DNA from: Planctomycetota bacterium
GTDB taxonomy: Bacteria; Planctomycetota; UBA1135; GCA-002686595
Length of the DNA stretch: 60,048 bases
Assembly (NCBI GenBank): GCA_009691855.1
Contig: SIAI01000025.1
Location: forward strand, 1 to 60,048
Direction: 5' to 3'
Each line of letters opens with the position of its first letter. Within the stretch, counting starts at the first letter, position 1. Under the pieces are notes generated by a model that saw only the letters and a program-made list of their open reading frames with translations, was not told the origin of the DNA and searched no databases. Positions 25,443-34,141 of the stretch are shown in pieces. A program made the translations under genes and the position numbers.

Positions 25443-25925
25443 TCAGCGCTGCGCTTCGGCGGGCTTCGCGTCTGCTCCCGCCGCGGGTGCGGCGTGCTCG
25501 GGCGCCGACGCGCCCTCGTGACCCTCGGCGTCCGGCGGGCGCCAACCGTCGTGCATGTTCTCGATCACGAGGCCAGTCTTCGGATCGACCTCGGAGCCGA
25601 CCGGGTGCACGAGCCGTCCCTCGTGGTCGGCCACGTCCGGCATCACGTAGCCGAAGATGATCATGACCAGGAAAGGCGTGGGCAGGATCAGGCTCTTCAC
25701 CACCCAGCCCTCGAACTTGAGGTGCATGAAGTAGACCGCGATCAGCCAGCCCTTGAGCGCCGCGAAGAACAAGAGGCCGCCCCACAGCATGGGACGATTG
25801 AAGCCCAGGTGCTTGCCCGCAAGGCCCCAGCCGACCTCCGCGACGGTGAAGGCGAACAGGCCGATGAAGACCTTGTCCACGCTGAAGTGCATCGCACCGT
25901 GTTCTTCGTGCTCGTGTTGCGACAT
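25443..25925 (-). CDS. cytochrome c oxidase subunit IV (prokaryotic type)
   Basis: A 160-residue protein with three membrane helices (KVFIGLFAFTVAEVGWGL, LWGGLLFFAALKGWLIAVYF and LILPTPFLVMIIFGYVMPD) and the family phrase YFMHLKFE. A His-rich N-terminus and an Ala/Pro-rich C-terminal extension are added. It is a small structural subunit of aa3/caa3 oxidases. The ATG at 25925 follows the CoxIII stop by 11 nt with a GGAG-like site (GGAGGCACTCC on the plus strand lies at the junction). Confidence 0.88.
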   Translation of the reverse strand: MSQHEHEEHGAMHFSVDKVFIGLFAFTVAEVGWGLAGKHLGFNRPMLWGGLLFFAALKGWLIAVYFMHLKFEGWVVKSLILPTPFLVMIIFGYVMPDVADHEGRLVHPVGSEVDPKTGLVIENMHDGWRPPDAEGHEGASAPEHAAPAAGADAKPAEAQR

Positions 25926-25936
25926 CGGAGGCACTC

Positions 25937-26566
25937 CTAGAAGAGATAGACGATCGTGAACAAGAGCACCCACACCAGGTCGACGAAGTGCCAGTAGAGA
26001 CCGGCCAGCTCGACCCCCAGGTTGTTGCGCACCGTGTAGCCGCCGCCGAGGGCCTTGAACCACACGCAGCTCAGCCAGATCACGCCCACGACCACGTGCG
26101 TGCCGTGGAAGCCGGTCATGGCGTAGAAGGTCGACCAGAAGATGTCGATCTTGGGGATGGCGCCCTCGTGGATCAGCTGGATGTACTCGTAGACCTGGAT
26201 GCTGACGAAGCTGGCGCCGATCGCGATCGTCGCCGCCAACCAGGCCAGGAGCTTGCCACGCTCACCGGCCTTGGCCGCGAAGACCGCCTTGACCATCGTC
26301 CACGAGCTGGTGATCAGCAGGAACGTGTTGAAGGCGGTGATGTCGACCGCCAGGCGCTCCTGCGGATCCGGCCAGCTCTTGGCGGCCGAGCGCAGCACGA
26401 TGTACGCGCCGATCAGGCCGCTGAAGAACATGATCTCGGTCGCCAGAAACAACCAGATGGCGAACTTGCCGCGCTCGACGGGCGGACCGCTGTCGTAGTC
26501 GTAGACGGGATGGTGGTGCGCGGGTGCGTCCACCGCGGGGTCGTAGGCTGCCAGGGCTTCGCTCAT
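25937..26566 (-). CDS. ctaE: cytochrome c oxidase subunit III
   Basis: A 209-residue five-helix subunit III. Typical phrases are GKFAIWLFLATEIMFFSGLI, FNTFLLITSSWTMVKAVFAA, YAMTGFHGTHVVVGVIWL and the C-terminal GLYWHFVDLVWVLLFTIVYL. The five-helix length is normal for bacterial members lacking the first two helices. It starts 5 nt after the ctaB stop in the operon. The open frame upstream of the ATG at 26566 overlaps ctaB and is not coding. Confidence 0.95.
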   Translation of the reverse strand: MSEALAAYDPAVDAPAHHHPVYDYDSGPPVERGKFAIWLFLATEIMFFSGLIGAYIVLRSAAKSWPDPQERLAVDITAFNTFLLITSSWTMVKAVFAAKAGERGKLLAWLAATIAIGASFVSIQVYEYIQLIHEGAIPKIDIFWSTFYAMTGFHGTHVVVGVIWLSCVWFKALGGGYTVRNNLGVELAGLYWHFVDLVWVLLFTIVYLF

Positions 26567-26571
26567 GTCGA

Positions 26572-27486
26572 CTAGTTGCGCAGGACTCGAGAGACGACCG
26601 GATCGAACAGCACCGCCGAGAACAGCAGCGGGAGGTAGAAAAGGGAGACGACGACCAGCGCGCGCGCCGTGGCGCGCGACTCGCGCCGCGCGAAGCAGGC
26701 CGAGCTCGCCACGTAGGCCAAGCCCAGCATGAGCGCCGCAGCGACGTAGACGATGCCCGCCTGGCCACGCACGCCCGGCAAGAGCGACACGGGCAGGAGC
26801 AGCAGGCTGTAGGCGAGCGCTTGGCGCCCGGCGAGACCGCGCGCGCCTGGCAGGCAGGGCAGCATGCGCATCCCCGCGCGCCGATACTGGTCCTGGTACA
26901 GCCAGGCGATGGCGAAGAAGTGCGGGAACTGCCAGGCGAAGACGATCGCGAAAAGGAGCCAACCCCACGGCCCCGGTCGGCCGGCGAGGGCCACGAAGCC
27001 GAGCAGCGGCGGCATGGCTCCGGGCAGCGCGCCGACCACGGTGTTCAGGCTCGTGAAGCGCTTGAGCGGCGTGTACACGAGCACATAGACGGCCAGCGTC
27101 GAGAGCGCGAGCAGCGCCGACAGCGGCTGGAAGCAGAACGCCAGGCCGGCCACGCCGGTCAACCCCAGCACCGCGCCGAATAGCACCGCGTCGCGCACGC
27201 TCATGCGCCCGGTGGCCAGCGGGCGCGTGGCGGTGCGCGGCATGAGACGGTCGGTGTCGCGCTCGACGACCTGGTTGAAGACGCTCGAGCTCGCGCCCAC
27301 CAGGCCCACGAACAGGGCCGCCAGGGCGACCGTCGGAAGCGCGGCGTCCGGACCGGCGCCGAGCAACGCGCCGGTGAAGGCCGCGAACAGCACGAAGGCC
27401 GAGATGCGCGGCCGCACCAGCACCAGGAAGTCCGCCAGCACCTCGGCGCGCGGCCGGGCCACGGCGAGTTCCACGCGCGCCTTCAT
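26572..27486 (-). CDS. ctaB: protoheme IX farnesyltransferase (heme O synthase)
   Basis: A 304-residue UbiA-family prenyltransferase that turns heme B into heme O for the oxidase. Both Asp-rich motifs are seen: NQVVERDTDRLMPRTATRPL, and YTPLKRFTSLNTVVGALPGA with the following Gly/Pro loop. WQFPHFFAIAWLYQDQYRRA is also characteristic. About nine membrane helices fit. The ATG overlaps the ctaA stop by 4 bp. Confidence 0.95.
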   Translation of the reverse strand: MKARVELAVARPRAEVLADFLVLVRPRISAFVLFAAFTGALLGAGPDAALPTVALAALFVGLVGASSSVFNQVVERDTDRLMPRTATRPLATGRMSVRDAVLFGAVLGLTGVAGLAFCFQPLSALLALSTLAVYVLVYTPLKRFTSLNTVVGALPGAMPPLLGFVALAGRPGPWGWLLFAIVFAWQFPHFFAIAWLYQDQYRRAGMRMLPCLPGARGLAGRQALAYSLLLLPVSLLPGVRGQAGIVYVAAALMLGLAYVASSACFARRESRATARALVVVSLFYLPLLFSAVLFDPVVSRVLRN

Positions 27487-28472
27487 CGAGCACCTCCGAG
27501 GGCCCGGTGGGACAGGGGCTGCGGCGCTTCGCGCGCGTCCAGGCGTCGCGTCCACAGCCAGATCACGGCCAGGTCGGCGAACAAGAGCGCCCCGCCGAGC
27601 ACGTGCGCGATCGACAGCGCCCACTCGGCCGGGCCGATCGCATGCGGCCGGAAGCCGGCCCAGGCCAGACCGCCGAGCACGATCTGCACCAGCAGCAGCA
27701 CGGGCAGGCGCTTCAGCGCCTTGAGCAGGCTGGCGGGCAGTGCAACGCCGGCCGCGACCAGCGCGGAGCCACGGCGCGCGACGCCCGCCACCACGGCCAT
27801 CGAGAGCAGCGCGCCCAGGCCGTGCAGCGCAAAACGCGCCGTGCTGCTCGCCACCGGCTCGGGCCGCAGGCCATGGCGGTACCAAGCGCCCAGCACGATC
27901 TGTGCGTAGAGCACGAGCAGCGCGAACAGCGCGATCTTCGCCAGCGCCTGCAGCTCGGGACGCGCGCGTGCCGCCGAAGCGCTACTCGCGCGCCAGTCAC
28001 TCGAAAAGAGCAGCGTGTTCGCGCACAGGACGGCGAAGACCAGCTGCGCCGCAGCGCCGTGCAGGAAGGCGAGGTCGCTGTCGTTCGCCAGCACGCGCAG
28101 ACCGCCGAGCGTGCCCTGCGCGCAGACCGCCAAGAGCGCCACCAGCGCACCGACGCGCGCCGCGCGCGCGTGCGGGCGCAGCCAGGCGAGCGCCAGCGCC
28201 GCGAGCGCGAACAGGCCCACCAGGATCCCGAACAAGCGGTGCGTGTGCTCGACGAAGGTCGCCGTGTCGCGGAACCACTTCTCGGCCGGGAAGAACAGCA
28301 GGAAGTGGCCCTCGGCCACCAGCCAGCCGTCGACCGCCATGCCCGCCCCCAGTGTGGTCACCGAGCCGCCGAACAGCACCAGCGGCACGGCGCACAGCGC
28401 GCACAAGAGCGCGCAGCGCCGGGGCCAGGGCCCCGGCTCGCTGGGCGCGAGGGTGGGACGGAGCGCGCTCAC
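27483..28472 (-). CDS. ctaA: heme A synthase (CtaA/COX15)
   Basis: A 329-residue eight-helix membrane enzyme that oxidises heme O to heme A. Expected histidines occur in the four helices: FVEHTHRLFGILVG, LAFLHGAAAQLVF, RFALHGLGALLS and LSIAHVLGGALLF. The GTG at 28472 overlaps the CoxI stop (GTGA). The frame upstream is CoxI antisense noise. Together with ctaB it shows that the oxidase uses heme A. Confidence 0.93.
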   Translation of the reverse strand: MSALRPTLAPSEPGPWPRRCALLCALCAVPLVLFGGSVTTLGAGMAVDGWLVAEGHFLLFFPAEKWFRDTATFVEHTHRLFGILVGLFALAALALAWLRPHARAARVGALVALLAVCAQGTLGGLRVLANDSDLAFLHGAAAQLVFAVLCANTLLFSSDWRASSASAARARPELQALAKIALFALLVLYAQIVLGAWYRHGLRPEPVASSTARFALHGLGALLSMAVVAGVARRGSALVAAGVALPASLLKALKRLPVLLLVQIVLGGLAWAGFRPHAIGPAEWALSIAHVLGGALLFADLAVIWLWTRRLDAREAPQPLSHRALGGAR

Positions 28473-30301
28473 GCGTGGACTTGGAACCCGACCGCTTTCT
28501 GCGTCTGCGGCACGAAGTCCTTGGGCGCATCGGGCACGCCGTACTCGTACGGCCCGTGGTAGACGGCCAGCGGCTTGTCGAAGTTGCCGTGCCCGGGGGG
28601 CGAGGGCGCTTCCCACTCCAGCGAGCACGCGTTCCAGGGATTGCGGCCCACGCGCTTGCCCCACACCATCGAGCCGAAGAAGTTCAGCACGAAGAAGATC
28701 TGCCAGCCGAGCAGCGCGAACGCGCACCAGGAGATGAACTGGTTCATCGGCTGCAGGTGCGCGTAGGTCTCATAGGCGTAGGGATCGGCCGTGCGCCGCA
28801 TCAGCCCCGCCAGACCCAGCTGGTGCATCATGTAGAAGACGCCGTTCAGCGCGATGAACGTGCCCACGAAGTGGATCTTGCCCAGCGTCTCGTTCATGGC
28901 GCGCCCGAACATCTTCGGGAACCAATGATAGATGGCGGCGAAGATCGCCATCATCGAGCCGGCGAAGACCACGTAGTGGAAGTGCGCCACGATGATGTAG
29001 GTGTCGTGGATGTAGATGTCGACCGGCGTCGAGGCCATCCAGATACCCGACAGGCCGCCGATGATGAACATGGCCACGAAGGACACCGCGAACAGCATCG
29101 GCGTCGTGACCTGGATGCGCGCGCCCCACAGCGTGCCGAGCCAGTTGAAGACCTTCACCGCCGAGGGCAGCGCGATCATGATCGTGGCGGTCATGAACAC
29201 CAGGCCCACGCTCGGGTTCATGCCCGACATGAACATGTGGTGGCCCCACACGATGAAGCCCAGGCCGGCGATGCCGCAGATCGAGTAGACCATCGGCTTG
29301 TAGCCGAAGATGGGTTTGCGCCCGTGCACCGCGAGGATGTCGGACACGAAGCCCATCGACGGCACCACTAGGATGTACACCGCCGGGTGCGCGTAGAACC
29401 AGAACAGGTGCTGCCACAGCAGCGGGTGTCCGCCGGCCGCCTGGCCGATGGCCTCCGGACTGACGTTGTTGATGATCACGCCAGTAGGGGTGAAAAAGCC
29501 TGCGTCGAACAGGCGGTCGAACAGCTGCATGAAGGTCGCCGCCGTCAGCACGGGCAGCGCGAACAGCTGCAGCAGTGCCGCAACCAAGAGGCTCCAGATC
29601 GAAAGCGGCATGCGGAAGAACGTCATGCCCGGCGCGCGCATCTTGACGATGGTCGTCACGTAGTTGACGGCGCCCATCATCGAGCTGACGCCCACGAAGG
29701 TCAGCGAGATCAGCATCCAGTTCTGGCCCCAGTTGCTGCCGGGCGCGGCGCTCTCGATGGTCGAGAGCGGCGGATAGGCGGTCCAGCCGGCGGCGGGCCC
29801 GCCACCCTCGGCGCCGAAGGAGAGGAGGATGCAGAAGATCCCGGGCCACCAGAACCAGTAGCCCAGCATGTTCAGACGCGGGAAGGCCATGTCCGGCGCG
29901 CCCAGCATGAGCGGGATCAGATAGTTGCCGAACGTGCCCGTGAGCAGCGGGATGACCACGAAGAAGATCATCAACGTCCCGTGCATCGTGAAGAGCATCG
30001 TGTAGCCCTCCGGCGTCGTCACCCCGCCCGTGGCCGGGAAGAGCAGGCGCCCGAGGACCGGCATCTCCGTCCACGGGTAAGCGAGCTGCCAGCGGATGGC
30101 CATGGCCATCAGTCCACCCAACAGCAGCATCACCAGGCCGGTGAACAGGAACTGCAGGCCGATGACCTTGTGGTCCGTCGAGAAGATGTACTTCCTCAGG
30201 AAGCCGAACTCGTGGTGCTCGTGACTGACGTGGGTGGTGCCCGGCGGGTCGATGCCGAGCGGCTTGGCTTCGTGGGCGGGGGCGTGGGCGTGCGTGCTCA
30301 T
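28469..30301 (-). CDS. ctaD: cytochrome c oxidase subunit I (A2-like heme-copper oxidase)
   Basis: The 610-residue catalytic subunit reduces O2 and pumps protons. The low-spin heme His is H107 (TMHGTLMIFF). CuB ligands are H305, H354 and H355, and heme-binding H440 and H442 lie in VAHFHYVV. The cross-linked Tyr is Y309, and the K-channel Lys is K383. Helix VI reads FWFYAHPAVYI: the HPEVY glutamate of A1 oxidases is Ala, and the A2-type Tyr-Ser pair is Tyr303-Ala304. Up to 14 helices fit. The gene begins 3 nt after the CoxII stop. Confidence 0.96.
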   Translation of the reverse strand: MSTHAHAPAHEAKPLGIDPPGTTHVSHEHHEFGFLRKYIFSTDHKVIGLQFLFTGLVMLLLGGLMAMAIRWQLAYPWTEMPVLGRLLFPATGGVTTPEGYTMLFTMHGTLMIFFVVIPLLTGTFGNYLIPLMLGAPDMAFPRLNMLGYWFWWPGIFCILLSFGAEGGGPAAGWTAYPPLSTIESAAPGSNWGQNWMLISLTFVGVSSMMGAVNYVTTIVKMRAPGMTFFRMPLSIWSLLVAALLQLFALPVLTAATFMQLFDRLFDAGFFTPTGVIINNVSPEAIGQAAGGHPLLWQHLFWFYAHPAVYILVVPSMGFVSDILAVHGRKPIFGYKPMVYSICGIAGLGFIVWGHHMFMSGMNPSVGLVFMTATIMIALPSAVKVFNWLGTLWGARIQVTTPMLFAVSFVAMFIIGGLSGIWMASTPVDIYIHDTYIIVAHFHYVVFAGSMMAIFAAIYHWFPKMFGRAMNETLGKIHFVGTFIALNGVFYMMHQLGLAGLMRRTADPYAYETYAHLQPMNQFISWCAFALLGWQIFFVLNFFGSMVWGKRVGRNPWNACSLEWEAPSPPGHGNFDKPLAVYHGPYEYGVPDAPKDFVPQTQKAVGFQVHA

Positions 30302-30304
30302 GGG

Positions 30305-31093
30305 CTAGTCTTTGGCGTACAGGTTCTCGCGCTGCTTCGCGAGCCACGAAGCGAACTCGTCCTTGGGTAGGACGTGGATCTTGCCGGCCATCTTGTAGTG
30401 GCCCCAGCCGCACAGCTCGGCGCAGATCAGGTCGTAGTCGCCGGGCCGCGTGGCCTCGAACCACACCGGGATCTCCATGCCGGGCACCGCGTCCTGCTTG
30501 AGGCGGAAGACCGGCACGAAGAAGCTGTGCAGCACGTCACGGCTCTTCAGACGCAGCACGACCTTCGTGTCGGCCGGGACCGTTATGTCGTAGGGCACCT
30601 CGATCACGTCGGCGCCCTCGAAGTTTCCCTGCGCGTCGGGATAGCGCACGCGCCAGTCGAACTGACTGGCGTAGATCTCCATCAAGGGCTTCGCGACCGT
30701 GTAGGGGCCGTCCTCGGGGAAGTTGATCTTCACCGTGGACCAGGCCTTCATCTGCGAGAAGGCCACGAAGATCAAGAGCAGCGCCGGGATCGCGGTCCAC
30801 ACCATCTCCAGCGTGTGGTTGCCGTGCGTGTAGGTGGCGCGCGTCGCGTCCTTCTTGCTGTAGCGGAAGAAGAACCACACCAAGAGCAGCTCGGTGCCGA
30901 CGAACGTGACCGCGACCATCCACATGATCACGTCGAACAGGAAGTCGATGCTGGGACCGTAGGTGCTGTAGGTCGGCGGGAACCACAGGCCCCACTCCTC
31001 GGCCTTGACAAAGGTCCACACGCCGAGGATCGGCACGGCGAGGAACAACAGCGTGATGACGGCGCGCAACAGAAAATGCTTGAGACTGCTCAT
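30305..31093 (-). CDS. ctaC: cytochrome c oxidase subunit II
   Basis: A 262-residue subunit with two membrane helices (about 10-28 and 50-77), then the cupredoxin domain. CuA ligands are H189 (SRDVLHSFF), C224, C228, H232 and M235 (CAELCGWGHYKM), and the electron-entry Trp lies in SQFDWRVRYP. It has no C-terminal heme domain, so it is aa3-like, and electrons would come from a separate cytochrome such as the diheme protein encoded just upstream. The ATG at 31093 follows that gene by 4 nt. Confidence 0.95.
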   Translation of the reverse strand: MSSLKHFLLRAVITLLFLAVPILGVWTFVKAEEWGLWFPPTYSTYGPSIDFLFDVIMWMVAVTFVGTELLLVWFFFRYSKKDATRATYTHGNHTLEMVWTAIPALLLIFVAFSQMKAWSTVKINFPEDGPYTVAKPLMEIYASQFDWRVRYPDAQGNFEGADVIEVPYDITVPADTKVVLRLKSRDVLHSFFVPVFRLKQDAVPGMEIPVWFEATRPGDYDLICAELCGWGHYKMAGKIHVLPKDEFASWLAKQRENLYAKD

Positions 31094-31097
31094 GGGC

Positions 31098-32438
31098 TCA
31101 GTGGTGGCTGGGCGCCGCGGCGACGGTGGCCTCGTGGACCGAAAGCGTGCGCACGAAGAACGCCAGGTCCCATATGTCGCTCTCGGTCATGGGGTGCTGC
31201 TTACCGTCCTCGGTGACGGTCATGCCGATGTGCTCGGGCATCGGCGTGCCGTTGATGCCCGCGTAGATGCGGCGGTAGAGGTCGATCGGTCGGCGCCCGA
31301 AGCGGAACACGCCGCGCGTCAGGTCACGCACGCTGATCTCGTTGCCCCATTCGTCCTTGACGCGGCGCGTCTCCTTGGTGAGCGGGTCGACCTCGAAGGC
31401 CGAGGCGCCGTCGCCGCGTCCGGAGGTGCCGTGGCAGCTGACGCAGTTCGCGCCGCCCTTCTCGCCGGGCGTCATGAACAGCGTGCGCCCGTGGGCGAGG
31501 CGCTCGGGCGTCACCGCCGGGATGTCCTCGGCGGCGATGACCTGCTTGCTCGCGCCGCGCCACTTGGCGACGACGTCGCCGTAGTTCTCCTGGACGCTCT
31601 CGAGGCTGAGCCCCTCGTCGCTCGTGTAGAAGCTCGCCAGCAGGATCTCGGTCTCGCCGCGGATCGCCAGCAGGCGCACGTAGTCGACCAGGCCGTGCAG
31701 CTGCGCGTCCGTGAAGCGCCGGAAGGACGGCATCGCGGTCGTGTACACGCCTTCGGTCAGGACGCGGTAGACGTCCTCGTGGCGCGGGCGCGACTTGCCC
31801 TTGAGGGCCGTGAATTTGAACTTGCCCGGACGGTAGTCGCGCGGGCGCGGGTTCAGGAAGCGGCTGGTGGAGCCGTTGCCGCCGCCCTCGGTGCCGTGGC
31901 AGTGGAAGCACTGGTTGCGATAGAAGGCGGCCGAGTTGGAGAGCGAGGGGTAGTACTCGCTGAAGAGCTTGACGCCCTCTTCCTTCAACGCGGCGGCGTC
32001 GCCGGCCTTCTCGGCCTTCAGCGCCAGCCACCAGCGCCACAGGTCGTCGGCGAAGCGCGGCTGGAAGACGTTCTCGAAGTCCCCCGCCTCGATCGAGGCG
32101 ATCTGCTCGCGGTAGGCCGCGCGGTTGCTCGCGATCAGCGCGGCGAGGGCGTTCTCGTCCTTCTTGACCAGGTCCTCCCCCCAGTAGTTGGGGTCGAAGT
32201 CCCAATCCTTCAGCGCCAGGAAGCGCGGATCCTTGGGCGTGCCGACCAACATCTCCAGGACCCCGGCGAGCTGCGCCTGGGCCCCCGGATCGCCCTGCAG
32301 GTCGGGGTTCTTCTCCACGACCGGCCCGTTGAGCGAGTAGTGCAGCTCAGGGGTGAACGGCTCGAACTTGCAGGAGAGGGTAAGGGTCAGCGCAACCGCC
32401 GCGAGGAGGGCGGCGCTTCGATGGCGGCGCACGATCAT
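31098..32438 (-). CDS. diheme c-type cytochrome, lipoprotein
   Basis: A 446-residue protein with a lipobox signal (VALTLTLSCKF, Cys23) and two heme-attachment sites: C177-F-H-C180-H181 (NQCFHCHGTEGGGNG) and a second CVSCH in GGANCVSCHGTSGRGDGA about residue 333. Between them lies a cytochrome-c-like fold with the candidate ligand in AMPSFRRFTDAQL, and the end repeats a similar pattern (TPMPEHIGM). The N-terminal 170 residues are helical and lack a heme motif. As first gene of the cox operon it is the likely electron donor to CoxII. Confidence 0.9.
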   Translation of the reverse strand: MIVRRHRSAALLAAVALTLTLSCKFEPFTPELHYSLNGPVVEKNPDLQGDPGAQAQLAGVLEMLVGTPKDPRFLALKDWDFDPNYWGEDLVKKDENALAALIASNRAAYREQIASIEAGDFENVFQPRFADDLWRWWLALKAEKAGDAAALKEEGVKLFSEYYPSLSNSAAFYRNQCFHCHGTEGGGNGSTSRFLNPRPRDYRPGKFKFTALKGKSRPRHEDVYRVLTEGVYTTAMPSFRRFTDAQLHGLVDYVRLLAIRGETEILLASFYTSDEGLSLESVQENYGDVVAKWRGASKQVIAAEDIPAVTPERLAHGRTLFMTPGEKGGANCVSCHGTSGRGDGASAFEVDPLTKETRRVKDEWGNEISVRDLTRGVFRFGRRPIDLYRRIYAGINGTPMPEHIGMTVTEDGKQHPMTESDIWDLAFFVRTLSVHEATVAAAPSHH

Positions 32439-32542
32439 GCCAGGGGGACTCGCTTGGGGCGGGCTCGCGCTGGGGAGCGAGGTTCCGCCAAGGTTGGGCA
32501 GGGGTCGGAACGCGCCCCGCGGGGACGCGAATCAAGCGAGGG

Positions 32543-32570
32543 AGTGTGACGGGCCGGTTCGCCAAGTCAA
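32543..32570 (-). promoter_or_regulatory. candidate promoter of the cytochrome oxidase operon
   Basis: Reading the minus strand, TTGACT (32565-32570) and CACACT (32543-32548) are separated by 16 bp, about 105 nt upstream of the cytochrome c ATG. The -35 matches consensus at five of six bases, the -10 at only three. It is the best candidate in the 156-bp gap. Position and strand fit, but the match is modest. Confidence 0.35.
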
Positions 32571-32594
32571 GCCGACGCCCCCCTTCCGTAGCCG

Positions 32595-33014
32595 TCAGCT
32601 CGAGGAGCTCTTCTCGGGTGGCACGACCTGGACGGCGAGCGCGTGATCGCGGACGCCCATCGAGAGGCGCCAGTGGGCAGTCTCGAGCAGGCCGAGCAGG
32701 CCGCCGACCGCCGCCCCGACCACGATCACCCCGCGCTCCCCGGCCGGCGTCCCGTCGGACAACAGCAGCGCGATCGGGATCGGCCCGGCGAAGATCCCCG
32801 CCAACCAGTACCAGCCGGGCGAGACCGGCAGGAGGCGGATCAGCCCCGCGACTGAGATGCCATACAGCCAACCGACGAGGATCCCCGCGAAGCGGTTGCC
32901 GCCTTCGCCGAGCTGGAACACCGCCAAGCCGAGGAACGCGCCGCCGATGCCCGAAGGCAGGAGCAGCACGCCCAGGAACCGCTTCCACTTGGAACGGAGC
33001 CCGGCGACCGTCAC
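32595..33014 (-). CDS. small multi-helix membrane protein of the sigma factor operon
   Basis: A 139-residue protein with about four membrane helices (FLGVLLLPSGIGGAFLGLAV, AGILVGWLYGISVAGLIRLL, WYWLAGIFAGPIPIALLL and GVIVVGAAVGGLLGLLE) and a short Ser-rich tail. I do not recognise the family. The GTG start overlaps the anti-sigma factor stop (GTGA), making it the third gene of the sigma/anti-sigma operon. It may help the anti-sigma factor sense envelope state, which is inference from position only. Confidence 0.72.
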   Translation of the reverse strand: MTVAGLRSKWKRFLGVLLLPSGIGGAFLGLAVFQLGEGGNRFAGILVGWLYGISVAGLIRLLPVSPGWYWLAGIFAGPIPIALLLSDGTPAGERGVIVVGAAVGGLLGLLETAHWRLSMGVRDHALAVQVVPPEKSSSS

Positions 33015-33475
33015 GACAGCCCTCGCGAGAGGTTCTCGAGCCCGCGAACCACGTCGGCCCAGCTCGGCAGGTGCTCCAGCACGCCCTCCAGCGCCGCCAG
33101 CCGCCGCTCGCCCGGCGCGACGACGAAGTCGGGAGCCTGGTTCTCCAGCAGGAACAGCAGCAGCACGGCTGCGGCCGCGGCCAGCAGCACCAGCGGCACG
33201 GAGCCCATCCGTCGCCGCGCGGGACGCAGCTCGGCGCTGCGCGCCAGGACGTGCGCCACGACGCGCGCGGAGTCGGCTTCCAGCTCGGCCGGCACGACGG
33301 CACGGATCGCGGCCAGCAGCGCGAGCTCTGCGTCGTATTCGCGGCGACAGGCGGCGCAGGCCTCCAGGTGTCCGCGGTCGCGCGCATCCTCCAGCGCGGG
33401 CAAGCCGTGGTCGGCCAGCGCTTCCAGGCGGCCCTGGAGGCGTGCACAGCTGGCGGGCAAGGGAGTGGGATTCAT
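33011..33475 (-). CDS. membrane anti-sigma factor with zinc-binding domain
   Basis: A 154-residue protein. The N-terminal half has the ZAS zinc motif H-x3-C-x2-C (RGHLEACAACRREYD). A single membrane helix follows (VPLVLLAAAAAVLLLFLL, about 92-109) and then a short extracytoplasmic domain. This is the standard layout of an anti-sigma factor that holds an ECF sigma factor at the membrane. It overlaps the sigma gene by 4 bp, so the partners are made together. Confidence 0.88.
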   Translation of the reverse strand: MNPTPLPASCARLQGRLEALADHGLPALEDARDRGHLEACAACRREYDAELALLAAIRAVVPAELEADSARVVAHVLARSAELRPARRRMGSVPLVLLAAAAAVLLLFLLENQAPDFVVAPGERRLAALEGVLEHLPSWADVVRGLENLSRGLS

Positions 33476-34047
33476 GCTTCGGTCCGGGTTCGAGTCGGGC
33501 GTTGCAGGGCCAGCTTGAGGTGCTTCAGGCCCTGGTAGTAGTTCGCGCGCGAGGCCTCCTCGCTGATGCCCAGGAGTTCGGCGATCTCGGCGTGGGAGAG
33601 CTCGTGGTTCACGCGCAGGTCGACCACCTCGCGCTGGCGCGCCGAGAGTTCGGCCATGCGCGCGCGCAGGGTCTCGAGCTCCTCGCCGCGCTCGAGATGG
33701 CCTTCGTGTTCGGCCTCGACGCTCGGCTCCAGCGCATCGCCGGGCTCCAGCCCGCGCTCGCCCGCGCGCCGGTGCCGCGCGCGCGCCAGGTTGAGCGCGA
33801 TCGACAGCAGCCAGGCGCGCAGCTGCGCGGGCTCGCGCAGGCGCGCCAGGTTCGCGTAGGCGCGCAGCCAGGTCTCCTGCAGCACCTCGCGCGCGTCTTC
33901 GCGGTTGCTGAGCGCGCCGCGCAGGGTCGCGAGCAGCGGGGCGGAGTGGCGCTGGAGCAGTACATGGAAGGCCTCGCGCTCCCCCGCCAGCACGCGCGCG
34001 ATGAGGTCGGACTCGTCCAAGCGAGGGGGCTCGGGAGCGGGAGGCAC
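33472..34047 (-). CDS. ECF-type RNA polymerase sigma factor
   Basis: A 191-residue sigma-70 family protein. Region 2 runs about 12-80 (DLIARVLAGEREAFHVLL, then DAREVLQETWLRAYANL), a Glu-rich linker follows, and region 4 carries a helix-turn-helix (LSARQREVVDLRVNHELSHA, then EIAELLGISEEASRAN). It directs RNA polymerase to a stress regulon when the overlapping anti-sigma factor is inactivated. Autoregulation is usual in the family, but I cannot pick out a clear -35/-10 pair upstream in 34048-34141. Confidence 0.92.
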   Translation of the reverse strand: MPPAPEPPRLDESDLIARVLAGEREAFHVLLQRHSAPLLATLRGALSNREDAREVLQETWLRAYANLARLREPAQLRAWLLSIALNLARARHRRAGERGLEPGDALEPSVEAEHEGHLERGEELETLRARMAELSARQREVVDLRVNHELSHAEIAELLGISEEASRANYYQGLKHLKLALQRPTRTRTEA

Positions 34048-34141
34048 GGGGCAGGGGGACGTGAAACGAAAAGCCGGGGAAACACGCTGCGCGCGGACGG
34101 CAGGCCGGTCTGCGGCGGCGAAGTCCTATCATTCCCGCCCC

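Noticed and set aside
31005..32549. Long plus-strand open frame opposite the cytochrome c gene
   Set aside because: It is antisense to a gene with two heme motifs and a lipobox; the translation has no recognisable feature.
34127..34132. TATCAT as a -10 box for a leaderless ygfZ transcript
   Set aside because: It lies 9 nt before the ATG, but I find no acceptable -35 at 16-18 bp upstream.
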